A stretch of DNA of 64,000 bases from Achatina immaculata (GCA_009760885.1 CM019692.1:57464964-57528963), one strand, 5' to 3'. Counted from the stretch's first letter, positions 44,225-55,954 are shown. Made by a program: numbers and translations. Notes: generated by a model from the sequence alone, not told the origin.

Positions 44225-44735
44225 ATCAGTCAGTCAAGTGCCGTTCCGTGTGGCGTAGGCGATCATTTCTGTCCACAGTTCCTTGTTTTTAGATTTAATT
44301 ATGAGATCCGCCGGTGACTTTCGTCCTAGCCACACCGACAGCCCATCCAGTAACTTCTCTCTCTCTCTCTCTCTGTCTTCCTCTGTATCTTATTTCCACA
44401 ATTTTTTAGTTGCCACAGTTTGTTCCAATTTTCCTCTTCCCAGAAAATGCCCTACAAATCTTGCTTGTCTGCCTCTGATCTTTGCTGTAATTTGCCTTTA
44501 ACTTCAGCCTCTCTTAAGACTTCTTCGTTGGTTTTCTTAGCTGTCCATGGTACTTCAACGTCCTTCTTATGAACAACATTTCCATGGCCTCCATTTCTCT
44601 CTGTACTCTTTTTTTCATGAACCATTCTTCACATCCATAAAACAAAATTGGCTCGATGCAACATTTAAGTACTCGGAATCTTGTTTCCATTGATATGGAT
44701 CTGTTGCACAAGATGTTTCTTATGGATTAATTGTT
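44225..44735 (-). pseudogene. RTE-type LINE 3' end (same family as 54005-55575)
   Basis: Minus-strand match to 55060-55575 at high similarity: NRSISMETRFRVLKCCIEPI, LFYGCEEWFMKKRVQREMEA (open at 44711-44514), then NEEVL, KIRGRQARFVGHFLGRG-type and LDGLSVWLGRKSPADLIIK segments, ending in HGT(-)stop and a TTGA/CTGA tail at about 44225-44240. A (CT)n expansion at 44360-44383 replaces part of the coding region. It is 5' truncated. Confidence 0.75.
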
Positions 44736-44739
44736 TGTG

Positions 44740-45340
44740 AACATTACTGCCCTTGCTTGGGTGTACGTTGATTTGTTGTCATAATGGCTGGCCCTGAAAA
44801 TATAACTTAAGTTTTCCACGTGAAAAGTGTCTTGAGTGAGACTTTTGTGTTACCTCAGTCGTTCCTTTGATAATTATGTAGCATATCGCAAATGTGATAA
44901 GTATGTAGCTTGTATGATTTCAGATCTTATGACAGTGACATTAGTTTAGTTTTAGTATAACTGCTCTAAATTCCATTCTTCATATTGTGCTGAATAATTT
45001 GATATGTTGCTTGCCCCATGCGTGCCACCAATTTCTTTTTCATCATCATCATGTTCCATATACATGTGTGTGCATGTGTGTGTCCGTCCGTCCCACATTT
45101 ACTACTTTAAACACATAACTAACAGCCAAAGCTATCATCATCGGACACGATATGTACTAATCACAAAATTTATTATCCACAAAATACAGTAAGTCTTAGT
45201 CTTAGAAAACACTATAATTAAGCAGCATCTGACTTGTCAGCAGTAGTACTAAAAATGGATGATTTTGCGTTGTGTAGTGATAACTGGTCTATTAATTAAA
45301 AAAAGTCATTTAAACGCGATAGAGCACTAAAAACGTCGTG
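44740..45340. other. Unassigned
   Basis: It lies between an RTE end and the Tigger-like element. It may contain the distal end of the Tigger, but no matching terminal repeat was found. Confidence 0.35.
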
Positions 45341-45347
45341 CGTCACG

Positions 45348-46740
45348 TCAGTTGAACGAGCGCACAGTCTCGAACGCGCTTACAGACAGCGTTAAGAAAG
45401 TTTTGATGAGCGTCTGGTCCATGAACTCACTGACGTCATCAGAACTATCTGTCTGCCTTGCTTTTACTGCAAATAACAACGTTCTCTTCGACTGAATACA
45501 TTTCCGTTGAAAGCAAGCCATCATTAATTGAAACGAACTGATCAAACGTGAAACTTCCATCAGAAATTACTGCCCACTCTTCATCAGTGATCAAGTCCAC
45601 GGGAACGTTACAAATATCGCCGACATTTGTATTGATCATTGGCTTGGGCAAGAAAGTAAACTGCGATTTACGAAAGCAGTTCATAATCGTTGACTGACTG
45701 ACGCTAGTCCATGCCGCATGTTTAAAATTAATCGCTTTCTTGATGTCGATGTCGGCGACACGCTTTTGTTCCACAGCATACAGCACATGACGCACTATTC
45801 GCTTTCTGTACTGTTGCTTGAAGGCGTAAATGATACCATGGTAGCAAGGCTGCAGCACACTGGTTGTGTTAGGTGGCAGGAAAACAAGCTTTGTAGCCAT
45901 CAGATTGGTGACGTTAGTGTGTTATCAGCGAACAACAAAACGTTTCTGTTCATTCGGTTCATTTTGTTGTCGAAAGAAATGACCTAGTCCTCAAACAGTT
46001 CGCTTATCATCCAAGCAAGCTGGTTGGCCTTGTAAGTGACGGAAAGGCTCTTTACGTTCTTGAAGCACCGCGGATTTCGTGACTTTCCGATAACAAGAAG
46101 CGGAGTCTTCTCAGTGCCAGACATGTTACAGCACACGACAGTTGTTAAGCGATCTTTAAAACGTTTCCCACCTCTCTTCACGAAAGCACAAAGTCCTGTT
46201 CGCTAGCAGTTTACATAACATGCGTGTCATCCATGTTAAAAATGTTATCTAGGCTGTACGCATTCAGAAATTTTTGCAAGCGAGAAATTCAATCATTAAC
46301 GACATCGGTGTTAACTTGGGCCGCTTCATCTGAAGCGACCTTAAATGTTATGATGTGGCGTTTCTTAAAGCGCTCAAGAAGTCGTTCGAACATTTCCGGA
46401 CAGGCATATCCATTTCTTTCGCAAAACGTTCTGTGATTTCTGCCAGCATAGGACCGCACACAGGCATCTGTGCAGAACGTGTCGGTTTGAACCATTTCAA
46501 CAGAGCACACTCAGTATCCATGTAGGAACTCGCACGCTTCGCTTACACTATGACTTAACTAACGACGAGTGAAAGTCTCGTTCAGTTTTGTCTCGGTTTT
46601 AAACAAGTTTCGATACAGTTGAAACATAAATCTAAAATTTATTCGCCATGTCCATTGTTGTAACTTTGTCATCAGCCTGCTTCATAATATCCATTTCACT
46701 GTTCAAATCCTGAACAACACGTTTGCGTTTAGTAGCCATT
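45348..46740 (-). pseudogene. Tigger/pogo-like transposase, full span but inactivated
   Basis: Starts near 46740 with MATKRKRVVQDLNSEMDIMK, the N-terminal psq-type helix-turn-helix. A CENP-B-type domain follows (LLKWFKPTRSAQMPVCGPML, then ERLLERFKKRHIITF). The DDE core follows in pieces: FNMDDT (first acid), [45 protein letters not shown] (second acid) and LVFLPPNTTSVLQPCYHGII. In the last piece the usual MDQG has become CYHG, so the third acid is lost. An open 151-codon C-terminal part (45900-45445) runs on. Several frameshifts and stops separate the pieces. It belongs with the terminal region up to 47260. Confidence 0.8.
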
Positions 46741-47260
46741 ATCTATCACAAGGAGAACCACAGAGAATTTCCCGGCTATGTGATTCAACAGTACACTGTT
46801 CTAGTCTGACTAACTATCCCTCACGTTGCCAATTTAACACCGCCCGCGTCTTGATAAAGACGCCAATGACCGAAAAAAGCCAGATTTTAATCACTAAAGG
46901 CCGGCCGTAGTAAGCCTTTCATTCACACCACGGGAAGTTCGATGCCCATGTATTGAAAAAGTTGACGCGGCAATTACTCGGTGATCAAACGGCTGACCCC
47001 TTCTTTGATGAATCACGAAGCTTATAACGCTTTATGATATGTTTGTAACTTGTACTCGCCCAGTCTGTGATACAGCGGGGTCTTTGGCACATCCGGGTGC
47101 AAAAATACCGTGACATTAACCGATCTGTGGCAATAAGCGAGGTGATATTAACGGGCGTAAAGCTCATTAATTACTTATGGGAGTTGGCCGGGAATACAAA
47201 TTTATGTGACAATATCCAGGTGGTGACATAAAGCGATGTGATATTAAGTGAGTTCGACTG
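46741..47260 (-). mobile_element. 5' end and terminal repeat of the Tigger-like element
   Basis: The non-coding leader upstream of the transposase ends at 47260 with CAGTCGAAC on the minus strand, followed by TA (47261-47262), the expected target site. The same leader is found at 30270-31525, which serves as an independent copy. It contains repeated ATATTAA/GTGATATTAA motifs that may be subterminal binding sites (inference). Confidence 0.65.
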
Positions 47261-47269
47261 TATTAAGTC

Positions 47270-47750
47270 ATTTGCATGTCCATTGGGGAACTTTGTCTCC
47301 CTAACAGCTCTCCTGTAAGCCTCTCGGTTGTAAGCAAGATACTCTACGGCTGATGCATCCATTCACAGATCAACAACTATATCTTGCAGCCATCTTAGTC
47401 TTGGTCTTTCTCTCTTTCTTTTTCACATAATGTACCGTTCTAATACTGTCTTCTTCAAATTCGCATGAAGTCAATGTGTATAGAATATTAAAGTTTTCTC
47501 TGTTTAATCTTCATTACTAGCCAACCTTCTTCAATATTAAGTTTTTGTAGTGTGGATATATGTGTTCTTTTTTGTGCGTCCGTGATATTTGAAGAACTCT
47601 TCTGTAGCATTTGCATTCAAAGCATTTATGTGTTTCTCAGCTTTTTGGTTAAGTGTCCAGTTCTCACAGGCATATGTTGTGATGGGAAAGATGCTTGCTC
47701 TTAAAAATCTTATTTTACCAGATAGTAAACATTTCATACATTATGAAGAA
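47270..47750 (-). pseudogene. RTE-type LINE C-terminal region
   Basis: The minus strand encodes KIRFLRASIFPITTYACENW, LNQKAEKHINAL, a TKKNTYIHTTKT end in one frame, and then, frameshifted, the RKLEYF..-type, LQDIVVDL-like and NREAYRRAVRETKFPNGHAN segments. It ends right next to the Tigger terminal repeat. Confidence 0.7.
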
Positions 47751-47759
47751 CTCGTCTCT

Positions 47760-49450
47760 TGTTGCTATTAAGTAATTTTGTAAGGTAAGTGTAGGTTTGT
47801 GATTGATAATTTCTGCCGTTATGTTTTTTTTTAGAAATGTTTTTGTTTGTATGAGCCGAGTTGTTGATTTTGGTGTTACTAGTTTCCGAGTATAAGTTGT
47901 GGTGCTTGCTTGTGCTGCGTGTTGAGCTGCGAGTGTAATAAGCGTGATTTTGTTGTTGTCAGCGGTGTACTGTTTACGTGTCAGTGACGTCCTTGGGTCC
48001 ACCCACTTGTGTTGTCTCATGATTTGTTGAGGCGTGACTGCTGGGAGGTGCTATTGTTTTTGTTGATGATTGACTTCGGCCTTCTTGGGGCGGCGGGAGA
48101 GTGAAAGGTATATGTTGACATTTTTTTCCTGACCGCTTATTGTGGGGCGGTATGGTGTATTTTTGTTTCATTGGGATGTTGGTGGGAAATATGTTTTTTT
48201 TACCAGCAATGACATATTACAAATATATTATGATTGTGTGTGTTTGTTTTTGGTGCTGTTTGTGGTTTTTGAGAATAATGCTTTTTAACATGCATATGCT
48301 TTGCCTTGTAGTGTGGTGTATTCAGTTTTTTTTTTTTTGGATGTACAATGAAATTTTCTTGAAGTTTTTTTTGCGATCGGGTAAACATACCACTAGTGTT
48401 ATTTTTTAATTGTATGAGCTCTGCTTCGCACCATTTGTACAACGCGTATGTGGACGCAGTTTATATAATATTACGTCATGACGTATAATCAGGGTACAAG
48501 GTAGCCATCTGTATATAGTGATTCCTGTCTTAGGTGGTTAACTGGACAGATATGACCTATTTTTCTGCTTATGTTGTACAGAATTTTGTCCGCGTATATC
48601 TTGCGTTTATGTCACCATATTGGAGTAGTGTGTCGAATTATTTTTTGGTAGTGATGACACACCTTAGTATTGCGGTGTTGACATTTTGCTTGACAATGTT
48701 ATGCCATTTTTATGCCCATGACACACCTTATATTTGTGCTGTGTGTCATATTTTTGGAGTATATGACATGATGTTGTAGATGTGGTATCATAGTTACGTG
48801 TGTGACACACGTGGTGTTGTGATGTGGGTAATGTTTTTGCTGTTTATGATATTTGTGAAGATGTTTGTGTGAAATTTCTGTCAGTGACACACTAATTATT
48901 GTGGTGTGTGTCATGTTTTGGGCTGCATGATACATGTAGCTTTGGGGATGTTTTTGATTGGACTGAGTAATGGAAGTATGAGTTGTGTTGGGAAGGGTGA
49001 TAGTGTGTCAGCAAATCTCTGCTGTAAATGGGGGGGGGGGGGTAGTAGAGTCTATTGACAGTATAGGGTTTTTTGAACGTATAAAGTTAGTTTTGAACTT
49101 TAAAAACTGGGTAAACAAAGTTATGTCCCGCAGACTGGTTACCTAATTGTTTACGTTTCCTTCCCCCTTTAAGTGTAGGTTGTATTTCTCGTGCGGTCCA
49201 CGCAGCTCAGGGAGGTAGAGACTGTCTTAGTCTTGTGTTTGTTAGAGTGAGTCTAGGTTTTGTGTTTGCAAGAGGAGGACGTAGTTTGTAGTGTAGGAAC
49301 TTAATCTGTGTCTTAGCTGCCGCTAGTAGGTAGTGTTTGTAGTATAGAATAGTGAATCTAGCACGTGGTAGGATTCTGTTGGCGTTGATGTCTTCTTGGC
49401 GTCAGTGTGAATCATATTTGTTGTCTTGCTGGAGTAACATCATGTCGTGC
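47760..49450. other. Unassigned, strongly G+T-rich on the plus strand
   Basis: The plus strand is conspicuously poor in C and A over about 1.7 kb, in contrast to flanking DNA. Minus-strand open pieces (48171-47974 and 48020-47715) are rich in Thr, Lys, Gln and Pro. Plus-strand pieces (48140-48409, 48534-48779) are hydrophobic, as expected of T-rich DNA. GTGTGTCAT and its complement recur at 48650-48930. A run of 14-15 G lies near 49028-49042. No family was recognised. Confidence 0.4.
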
Positions 49451-49604
49451 TATTTTGAATTGTCACTGCCACTGTTTTTCACTTATCGTTATCGCCATTA
49501 TGTCAGCACTTTCACCAAATAAAACCATCATAATCTGCGAAGCTGCTACTTGTGGTTGTCATTGAGTGATTGGCGTACCTGGGGAAAGTTATTCTGTCAG
49601 TGAA

Positions 49605-49670
49605 TAGCAAGCAAACACCAAGCAGTCTCCAAGCAAACACCAAGCAGTCTCCAAGTAAACACCAAACATA
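49605..49670. repeat. Short tandem repeat, about 22-bp unit
   Basis: Three tandem copies of a unit containing CAAGCAAACACCAAGCAGTC, the third diverged. Confidence 0.75.
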
Positions 49671-50019
49671 TACTCACCAGACTCCAAGCAGGCACTAAGC
49701 CGACAACAATCAACGATGAAAGAGATGGACCTCAACTGTTTGAAAGAGAGAAATATTCACTGTCTGTCGTTGATACACTGGTTAATACCATCGAGTCAAT
49801 TTAAAGTGGAAGTTGAAGTTTAGATTCACGAAAGAATTATACTAGTGAAATGCAGTACTGAAGAATCAGATAGGCCGAATAATTCAGACATAGACAGTAG
49901 AATAGTGTATAACATTCTACTACCCTTTTAGTAAAGTGATAAATGACAATTAATCCTACTTTAACCGTGCCTTCCCACAAATCAGCCGTCGTTATGACAA
50001 AATTGCAGGAATTAGTTTT

Positions 50020-50330
50020 CGAATGATTCATAATTTACCCTATTCTGCAGATGATTCATAATCTACCCTATTCTCCAGATGATTCATAATCTACCCTATT
50101 CTCCCGTTCTGGCCTCATGTGACTTCTTCCTTTTTCCAGACTTGAAAATTTCACTCGATGAGAAGCAATTCTGATCAATTGAGGATGTCATCGCCGCTGT
50201 GAACTCGTATATGCAGTCTTTGATAAAAAATACTACGCAACGGGATAAACATATTGGAAACCCGATGAAGCAAGTGTAGGGCTTTAATGAAGGTTATGTT
50301 GAGAAACAACATCGATTTTCACCCCAAAAC
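50020..50330 (+). pseudogene. Mariner transposase C-terminal fragment with a local tandem duplication
   Basis: Encodes PYSPVLASCDFFLFPDLKIS (the third-Asp block of a mariner with the CDFFLF variant), then SIEDVIAAVNSYMQSL and a GYVEKQ-like end. This is a different mariner lineage from the other three copies. Immediately upstream (about 50022-50105) a 28-bp unit containing ACCCTATTCTCCAGATGATT is repeated three times; each unit re-encodes the PYSPD start of this block. No terminal repeats were seen. Confidence 0.65.
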
Positions 50331-50369
50331 GGTGTGTGTCTAGCTTTTTTACCTTACTTATCAAACGCT

Positions 50370-50740
50370 CTCCCTCTCTCTCCCCCTCTCTCTTCCTCTC
50401 TCTCTCTACCTCTCTCTCTACCTCTCTCTCTCCCTATCTCTCTCCCTTGAGCAAGTAACATAAAGTTGTCCGTGGGAGCAACATGGCGACCTCAAATCTA
50501 TCTCTCTCCCTCTCTCTCTTTCTTTCTACTTCTCTCTGTCCCTTTCTCTCCCCGTCTCTCTCCCTACCTCCCTGCCTCTAAAGAGCAGAATGTCAGGCGG
50601 GCCTACGTGCCCAATTCTTAACCCTTTTGAAATAAAGATCAATCAATCAATCAGTCAATCTCTCCCTCTCTCTTGCTCTCGTTCTCTCTCTCTCTCCTTC
50701 CCTCTCTTTCCCTCTCCCTCTCCCTGATTCAAAAAGCTAA
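50370..50740. repeat. CT-rich microsatellite with an embedded L2-like LINE tail
   Basis: CTCTCT/CTCTCC arrays at about 50370-50450, 50500-50570 and 50660-50735. Between them, 50581-50662 (plus strand) matches the 3' end of the L2-like LINE (AGCAGAATGTCAGGCGGGCC, then AAATAAAGATCAATCAATC), with an ATCA repeat tail. Confidence 0.75.
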
Positions 50741-50959
50741 TTTGAAAACGGCAAACTGTCATTGAGCAGTGAAATCTACTATAGAATACAGTAAAAAGCT
50801 AATATAAACAAGGAAAAAGCAAAGTTAACATTTATTTTTACAGATTAAAATTTGTTACGGTTGAGACCAGCCCATCTGGTCATGCTGTGCTAACACGACC
50901 AGGCAGACTTGTTCACATTATACTCAGTTTTCCTTTTCCGCCCCATGTCTTTGTGTGGG

Positions 50960-53016
50960 TTATCATATTTAGGTCAGATCATGACCCACTCTGTGGAAAA
51001 AATTAGAAAGCATGCAGAAAAGTGAGAAACATCAAGCTGAATACAGAACTCCTTAAAAATGACCAAGAACTACGAGAACAATACAAAGTTATTATAACAA
51101 ATAGATACAATGCAATAGCAAAGATAAATAGTATAGATGAACAATGGGCAATGTTAAGAGATTCTATACACCAAACTGTTAAGGAGATAATACCACGAAA
51201 AAAAGAAGCCCCTAAAAATAAATGGATGACAGACAACATCTTAGGACTGATAGACAAGAGGAGGAGAAATAAAAATAACCAAGAAAAATATAACAAGATA
51301 AATAAAGAAATAAGACGCAAACGCAGAGAAGCAAAAGAAGTGTGGTTAAATGAACACTGCAGACAGATAGAGGACTCTCATAATAAAGACAGCAAAAACA
51401 TGCACAAACGAATTAGTGAACTCACAGACAGGAAAACACAATATACCACAGGATGCCTGAAATCAAAAGAAGGTAAAATTTTAATGGGAAAAGAAGACAT
51501 TGTGGACAAGTGGACAGAGTACATCGGTGAGCTATATGGAGGAGAAAGACCAGAATTAACACCAGATTCTGAAAACTGTGATGGACCACCAATACGTGAA
51601 GATGAAATCATAGATGCTATCAAACACATGAAGAAAGGAAAGGTGACTGGGCCGGATAATATAACAATAGAAGAAATAGAGGCGCTAGAGGAGATGGGAA
51701 TAAAAATAATAATCAAGTTACGGAATGACGTTTACAACAGTGGTTATATGACCAGTGACTTGCTTAAATCCACGTTTATAGCACTACTAAATAAACCAGG
51801 TGCAAAAAGAATGTGATGACCACCGGACTATCAGCCTCTCATGTCACATAACGAAGCTACTTCTGAGAATCATTATGAGAAGAACAAGGAAAAAGATAAA
51901 AATGGAAATAGCAGATGAACAGTTTGGATTTGTTGAAGGAAAGGGAATACACAATGCCATTTATGCTTTACGAACACTAACAGAAATAGCTTTAAAAGCA
52001 CATAAAGATCTCTACTTATGCTTCATTGATTACACCAAGGCATTCGACAAGGTGAAACATAATGAAATTATTAAAATGCTTGAAGGGGTGCGACAAGGAT
52101 GTGTACTATCTTCAGACCTTTTTTCTCAGTACAGCGAGAATATTCTAAGAACGATCATCACAGAACGAGGCAAAAAAATTGGAGGATACAATATTAACAA
52201 CCTTCGGTATGCTGACGACACAATACTGATAGCTGAGAACCAACAAAATCTGCAAAATCTCTTGCATAAAGTCGCCAAAGAAAGTGAACAGCAAGTCTTA
52301 CTTTGAACATAAAAAAGACACAGACTATTGTTATATCTAAGAAACAGAATCCACCACAATGAAGTATAAAATTAAACGGAACTATTCTAAAGCAAGTGCA
52401 GAAATTCAAATACCTTGGAGCAGTAATAACTTCAGATGGAAACGCAGAATAGAAATTAGGAACAGAATAGGCCAAGCAAAGACTGCATTTCAGAGAATGA
52501 GAAACATTATCCAACACATCACTATCAATGAATGTTAGAAAACGAGTCATAAAATTCTATATTGAACCTACCTTGTTATATGGAAGTGAATCATGGACAA
52601 TAGGCAGGTCTGCACAAAAATCATTGGAAGCAGCAGAAATATGGTTTATTAAAGGAATGTTCCGAATTTCATAGACAGCAAAAATAACTAATGAAGAATG
52701 TATGAGAAGAGCGGAGAGACAAAAAATCTTGTCAAAAAGATAAGAGAGAGACAATGTACTTTCATATGACATGCAATGAGAATAGGGGGAATTGAAAATG
52801 TTATAACAACAGGAAAAATAGAGGGAAGAAGATCAAGAGGAAGACCAAGAGAAATGATACTGGACAGTCTCACGGGATGGTATGAGAGGAGATCACCAAC
52901 TGAGCTGATGGCCTGCATGAAAGATCGTGTACTCTGGAGAAGCATAATAGCCAACGCCAGTCGGCACGGCACCTGATGACGATGATGATGATGATGATGA
53001 AGATGATGATGATGAG
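50960..53016 (+). pseudogene. RTE-type LINE, linker, RT and 3' end; internally deleted
   Basis: 5' truncated within the endonuclease (SDHDPLCGK at about 50972). A 264-codon open frame (51022-51816) holds the linker and RT start, including MKKGKVTGPDNITIEEIEAL. The next frame (51800-52306) holds HRTISLSCHITKLLLRIIMR, DEQFGFVEGKG, LCFIDYTKAFDKVKHNEIIK (motif A), GVRQGCVLSSDLFSQYSENI (motif B) and LRYADDTILIAE (motif C, intact). About 40 residues between motifs A and B are missing compared with the copy at 54 kb. The rest is frameshifted: KFKYLGAVITSDG, KFYIEPTLLYGSESWT, then the open end IENVITTGKIEGRRSRGRPR with stop at 52976. A GAT tail follows (52977-53014). Confidence 0.85.
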
Positions 53017-53078
53017 AGGTGTATGGTGCAGTTTTACAAGGCGGCAGAAAAACTAGTAAAACTGCACCATACACCTCT
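53015..53078. repeat. Perfect 23-bp inverted repeat at a LINE-LINE junction
   Basis: Arms 53015-53037 and 53056-53078 are exact reverse complements, with an 18-bp loop. It sits between the GAT tail of the plus-strand RTE and the start of a minus-strand RTE remnant. It is not a recognised terminator or RNA gene. Confidence 0.85.
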
Positions 53079-53800
53079 ATCTATCTTTATTAATTCTGTT
53101 AAGTTCCTTTCTACATTTTTTAAAAGACATTCCCTGATTGTCATCTTAACTGTCCATGATATTCTCAATATTCTTATAATGAACCACATCTCTCTTGCCT
53201 CCTATGATCTTCCATCGATCTGTTGATTGTCCGTGACTCATTTCCAATGAGAAGGATCTGCTCAATGTAACATTTTAGAAGTCTGTTGATGGTGTTAATT
53301 GATAGAGATGCACTGCACAAGATGTTTCTAATTTGTTGGAAAGCTGTTTTGGCTTAGAATTTTTAGCATTTCTTGATTTCAGCATTTGTCTCAAGGCTGT
53401 TCCTTGTACCTTAACACTGCATTTAAGTGGGCTTTTCTTTCATGATACAACCAATGTTTCTGCTTTCTTGCTATTTAGAACAAATCCTTTCTTTTCACTT
53501 TCTACCACTACTATATCTAATAAGTTCTCTAGGTTCCTTTCGCTTTTGACTATTAGTATTGTATCATCTGCATATTGCAGATTATTCACGTCAAAGCCTT
53601 TAACTTGAATTCCTGTTTTTTTCCCTCTCATGTTATTTTCACTGTACAATGAAAACAAATCCGGTGAAAGGACATATCCTTGCCGTCCCTTCCAGTACAT
53701 CGACGAACAACTAAACTCACTGTGGCGGTGCACCCTTGGAAAACTACCCATAATAAAATGTTCTAGTCGGGATGCAATGTCAAGCTTCATCATGTCCAGA
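53079..53800 (-). pseudogene. RTE-type LINE RT fragment
   Basis: On the minus strand from about 53700: YVLSPDLFSLYSENNMRG (motif B end), VKGFDVNNLQYADDTILIVK (motif C, YADD intact), NLENLLDIVVVESEKKGF and SKKAETLVV, then a frameshifted post-RT region to 53079. The 117-codon open stretch (53793-53440) covers the catalytic loop. It is truncated at both ends. Confidence 0.75.
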
Positions 53801-54004
53801 TAATATTTTGCTGAAAAAGTGGAATATATACAAAATAAAGGTTGTTATTATTATATTATTATTAACCAAGCACAACCTAGACGTTCTAAGGCAACAAATG
53901 CAGCACATGTTGAAAAGCATGATAACGTTTTTTTTTAACAAGTTTTTTTTTTTAGTTGAGGTAAATTGTGCAAGAAAATTTCGTGCCTGTATCTAGCATT
54001 CTGT

Positions 54005-55575
54005 AAAGACAATAGTGGTGAAATAGATATACGAAAGAATAATGAAGGACCTCCCATATTAAAAGCAGAAGCGGAAGAAGCCATCAATCACATGAAGAAC
54101 AACAGAGCACCAGGACCAGATAAAATCACCAAGGAATAATTGGAAGCATTAGGAGAGCCTGGCATAGAAATAATTACCAGATTGCTGAATGGCATCTATA
54201 ACAGTAACTATGTCCTATCAGACCTTTTGCAATCAGTTTTCATTGCCCTACCAAAGAAACAAGGTGCAGTTGAATGTGAAGACCATCGAACCATTAGTCT
54301 TATGAGTCATGTTACCAAAATCCTGCTTCGTATTGTCATGAGAAGAGTCAGGGAGGGGCAAAATAAAACCAGAAATAGCTGAAGAACAACGTGGCTTCGT
54401 TGAAGGAAAAGGCACAAGTAATGCTATATATATTTTGAGAACATTGATGGAAAGATCAATAGAAGTAAAGACGAACATATACTTATGCTTCATAGACCAC
54501 TGTAAAGCATTCGATAAAGTGAGACACACAGAAATTATAAGAATGCTGGAAGACATCAACATAGATGGGAAAGATCTGAAACTCATCAAAAACATATACT
54601 GGCAGCAATCAGCAGCAATGAAGGTTGAGAACCAAATAGAAGCATTCCAAGACATACAATTGGGAATGAGACAAGGATGTGTTCTATCTCCTGACCTCTT
54701 CTCCTTGAAGAGCGAAAACATAATAATATAGAGAGCTTGCTAGGAATATTAATTGATGGGTACAACCTTAACAACTTAAGATATGGAGATGACACAGTTC
54801 TGATTGCCAAAAGTGAAGGGGATATACAGGCTCTTCTAGACATCGTGGTTCGTGAAAGTAAAAGTAAAGGTCTCAGCCTGAATAAAAAGAAGACTGAAGT
54901 AATGGTCATGCCAAAGAAAAGAAAATCACCAAAATGTAGCATTACCATCGATGGCACATAACTGAAACAAGTTGATAGATTCAAGTACTTAGGGACGATT
55001 GTAACAGCCGATGGGAAATGTCACAACGAAATAAAACGCAGACGTGCTCAGGCCAAGTCAGCATTACAGAAAATAAGAAACATCTTGTGCAACAGATCCA
55101 TGTCAATGGAAACAAGATTCCGAGTACTTAAATGTTACATCGAGCCAATTTTATTTTATGGGTGTGAAGCATGGTCCATGAATAAGAGAGTACAGTGAGA
55201 AATGGAGGCCATGGAAATGTAGTTTATAAGAAGGATGTTAAAGGTACCATGGACAGATAAGAAAACCAACGAAGAAGTCTTAAGAGAGGCTGGAATTAAA
55301 AGGCAAATTACAGCAAAGATCAGAGGCAGACAAGCGAGATTTGTAGGACATTTTCTGAGAAGAGGAAAATTGGAACACACTGTGGCAACTGGAAAAAATT
55401 AGGGAAGAAGAGACAGAGGAAGACAGAGAGAGAAGTTACTGGATGAGCTGTCAGTGTGGCTAGGTAGAAAGTCACCGGCGGATCTCATAATCAAGTCTAA
55501 AGACAGGGAATTGTGGAGGGAAATGATCGCCTACGCCACTTGGCACGGCACTTGACTGATTGTATAAAGCATAGT
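54005..55575 (+). pseudogene. RTE-type LINE, RT and complete 3' end; best-preserved RTE copy
   Basis: Plus-strand order: EEAINHMKNNRAPGPDKIT, an open 80-codon piece (54140-54382) with LLQSVFIALPKKQGA and CEDHRTISLMSHVTKILLRI, and FIDHCKAFDKVRHTEIIRML (motif A). Then come LGMRQGCVLSPDLFSLKSEN (motif B), NLNNLRYGDDTVLIAKSEGD (motif C with YADD changed to YGDD), KGLSLNKKKTEVMVMPKK, VDRFKYLGTIVTADGKC, IEPILFYGCEAWSMNKRVQ, a GRQARFVGHFLRRGKLEHTV segment and a final WHGT stop at about 55554. A handful of frameshifts and stops occur. The 3' 500 bp is closely similar to 44225-44735. Confidence 0.85.
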
Positions 55576-55579
55576 TTTT

Positions 55580-55950
55580 GTGTAAGAAATGTCTGATTAG
55601 AGAAAGCCTTTGTGCTAACCCTTCGTCATGTACGTGCACTTTATTTAGTCATTTTGGCACAAGCTAAGGTGCACAAGTGTACTTAGTGCACACGTGGGTG
55701 CACGAATCAAGACAATTTGATAAAATTCTCTCACATGAGCCAGGACTGCGGACATTTACATGTAATTGGTTACATAATAATTCTGTAATAATTGCTACGA
55801 GGAGAAATGTAGCATTACTGTCGCAAAGAAAAACCCGGTAGCAAGGAATGGGACACTACTGCTGTACTTCCGTTGCAGAAGCATGCTACTACACAATCTC
55901 GAAAAAGCGAACGACGTGAACAGAGAGTTCAGTCAACCAGCCTCGTCCGG
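55580..55950. other. Unassigned
   Basis: No gene or repeat was recognised between the RTE end and the 28-bp minisatellite. Confidence 0.4.
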
Positions 55951-55954
55951 TAGG

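Noticed and set aside
47760..49450. Mitochondrial insertion (NUMT)
   Set aside because: G+T-rich strand bias is suggestive, but no mitochondrial protein motif could be read in the hydrophobic frames.
52900..52945. Hammerhead ribozyme-like CTGATGG...GAAA core
   Set aside because: The core is off consensus (CTGATGG not CTGATGA), stems are not formed, and it lies in the LINE coding tail.
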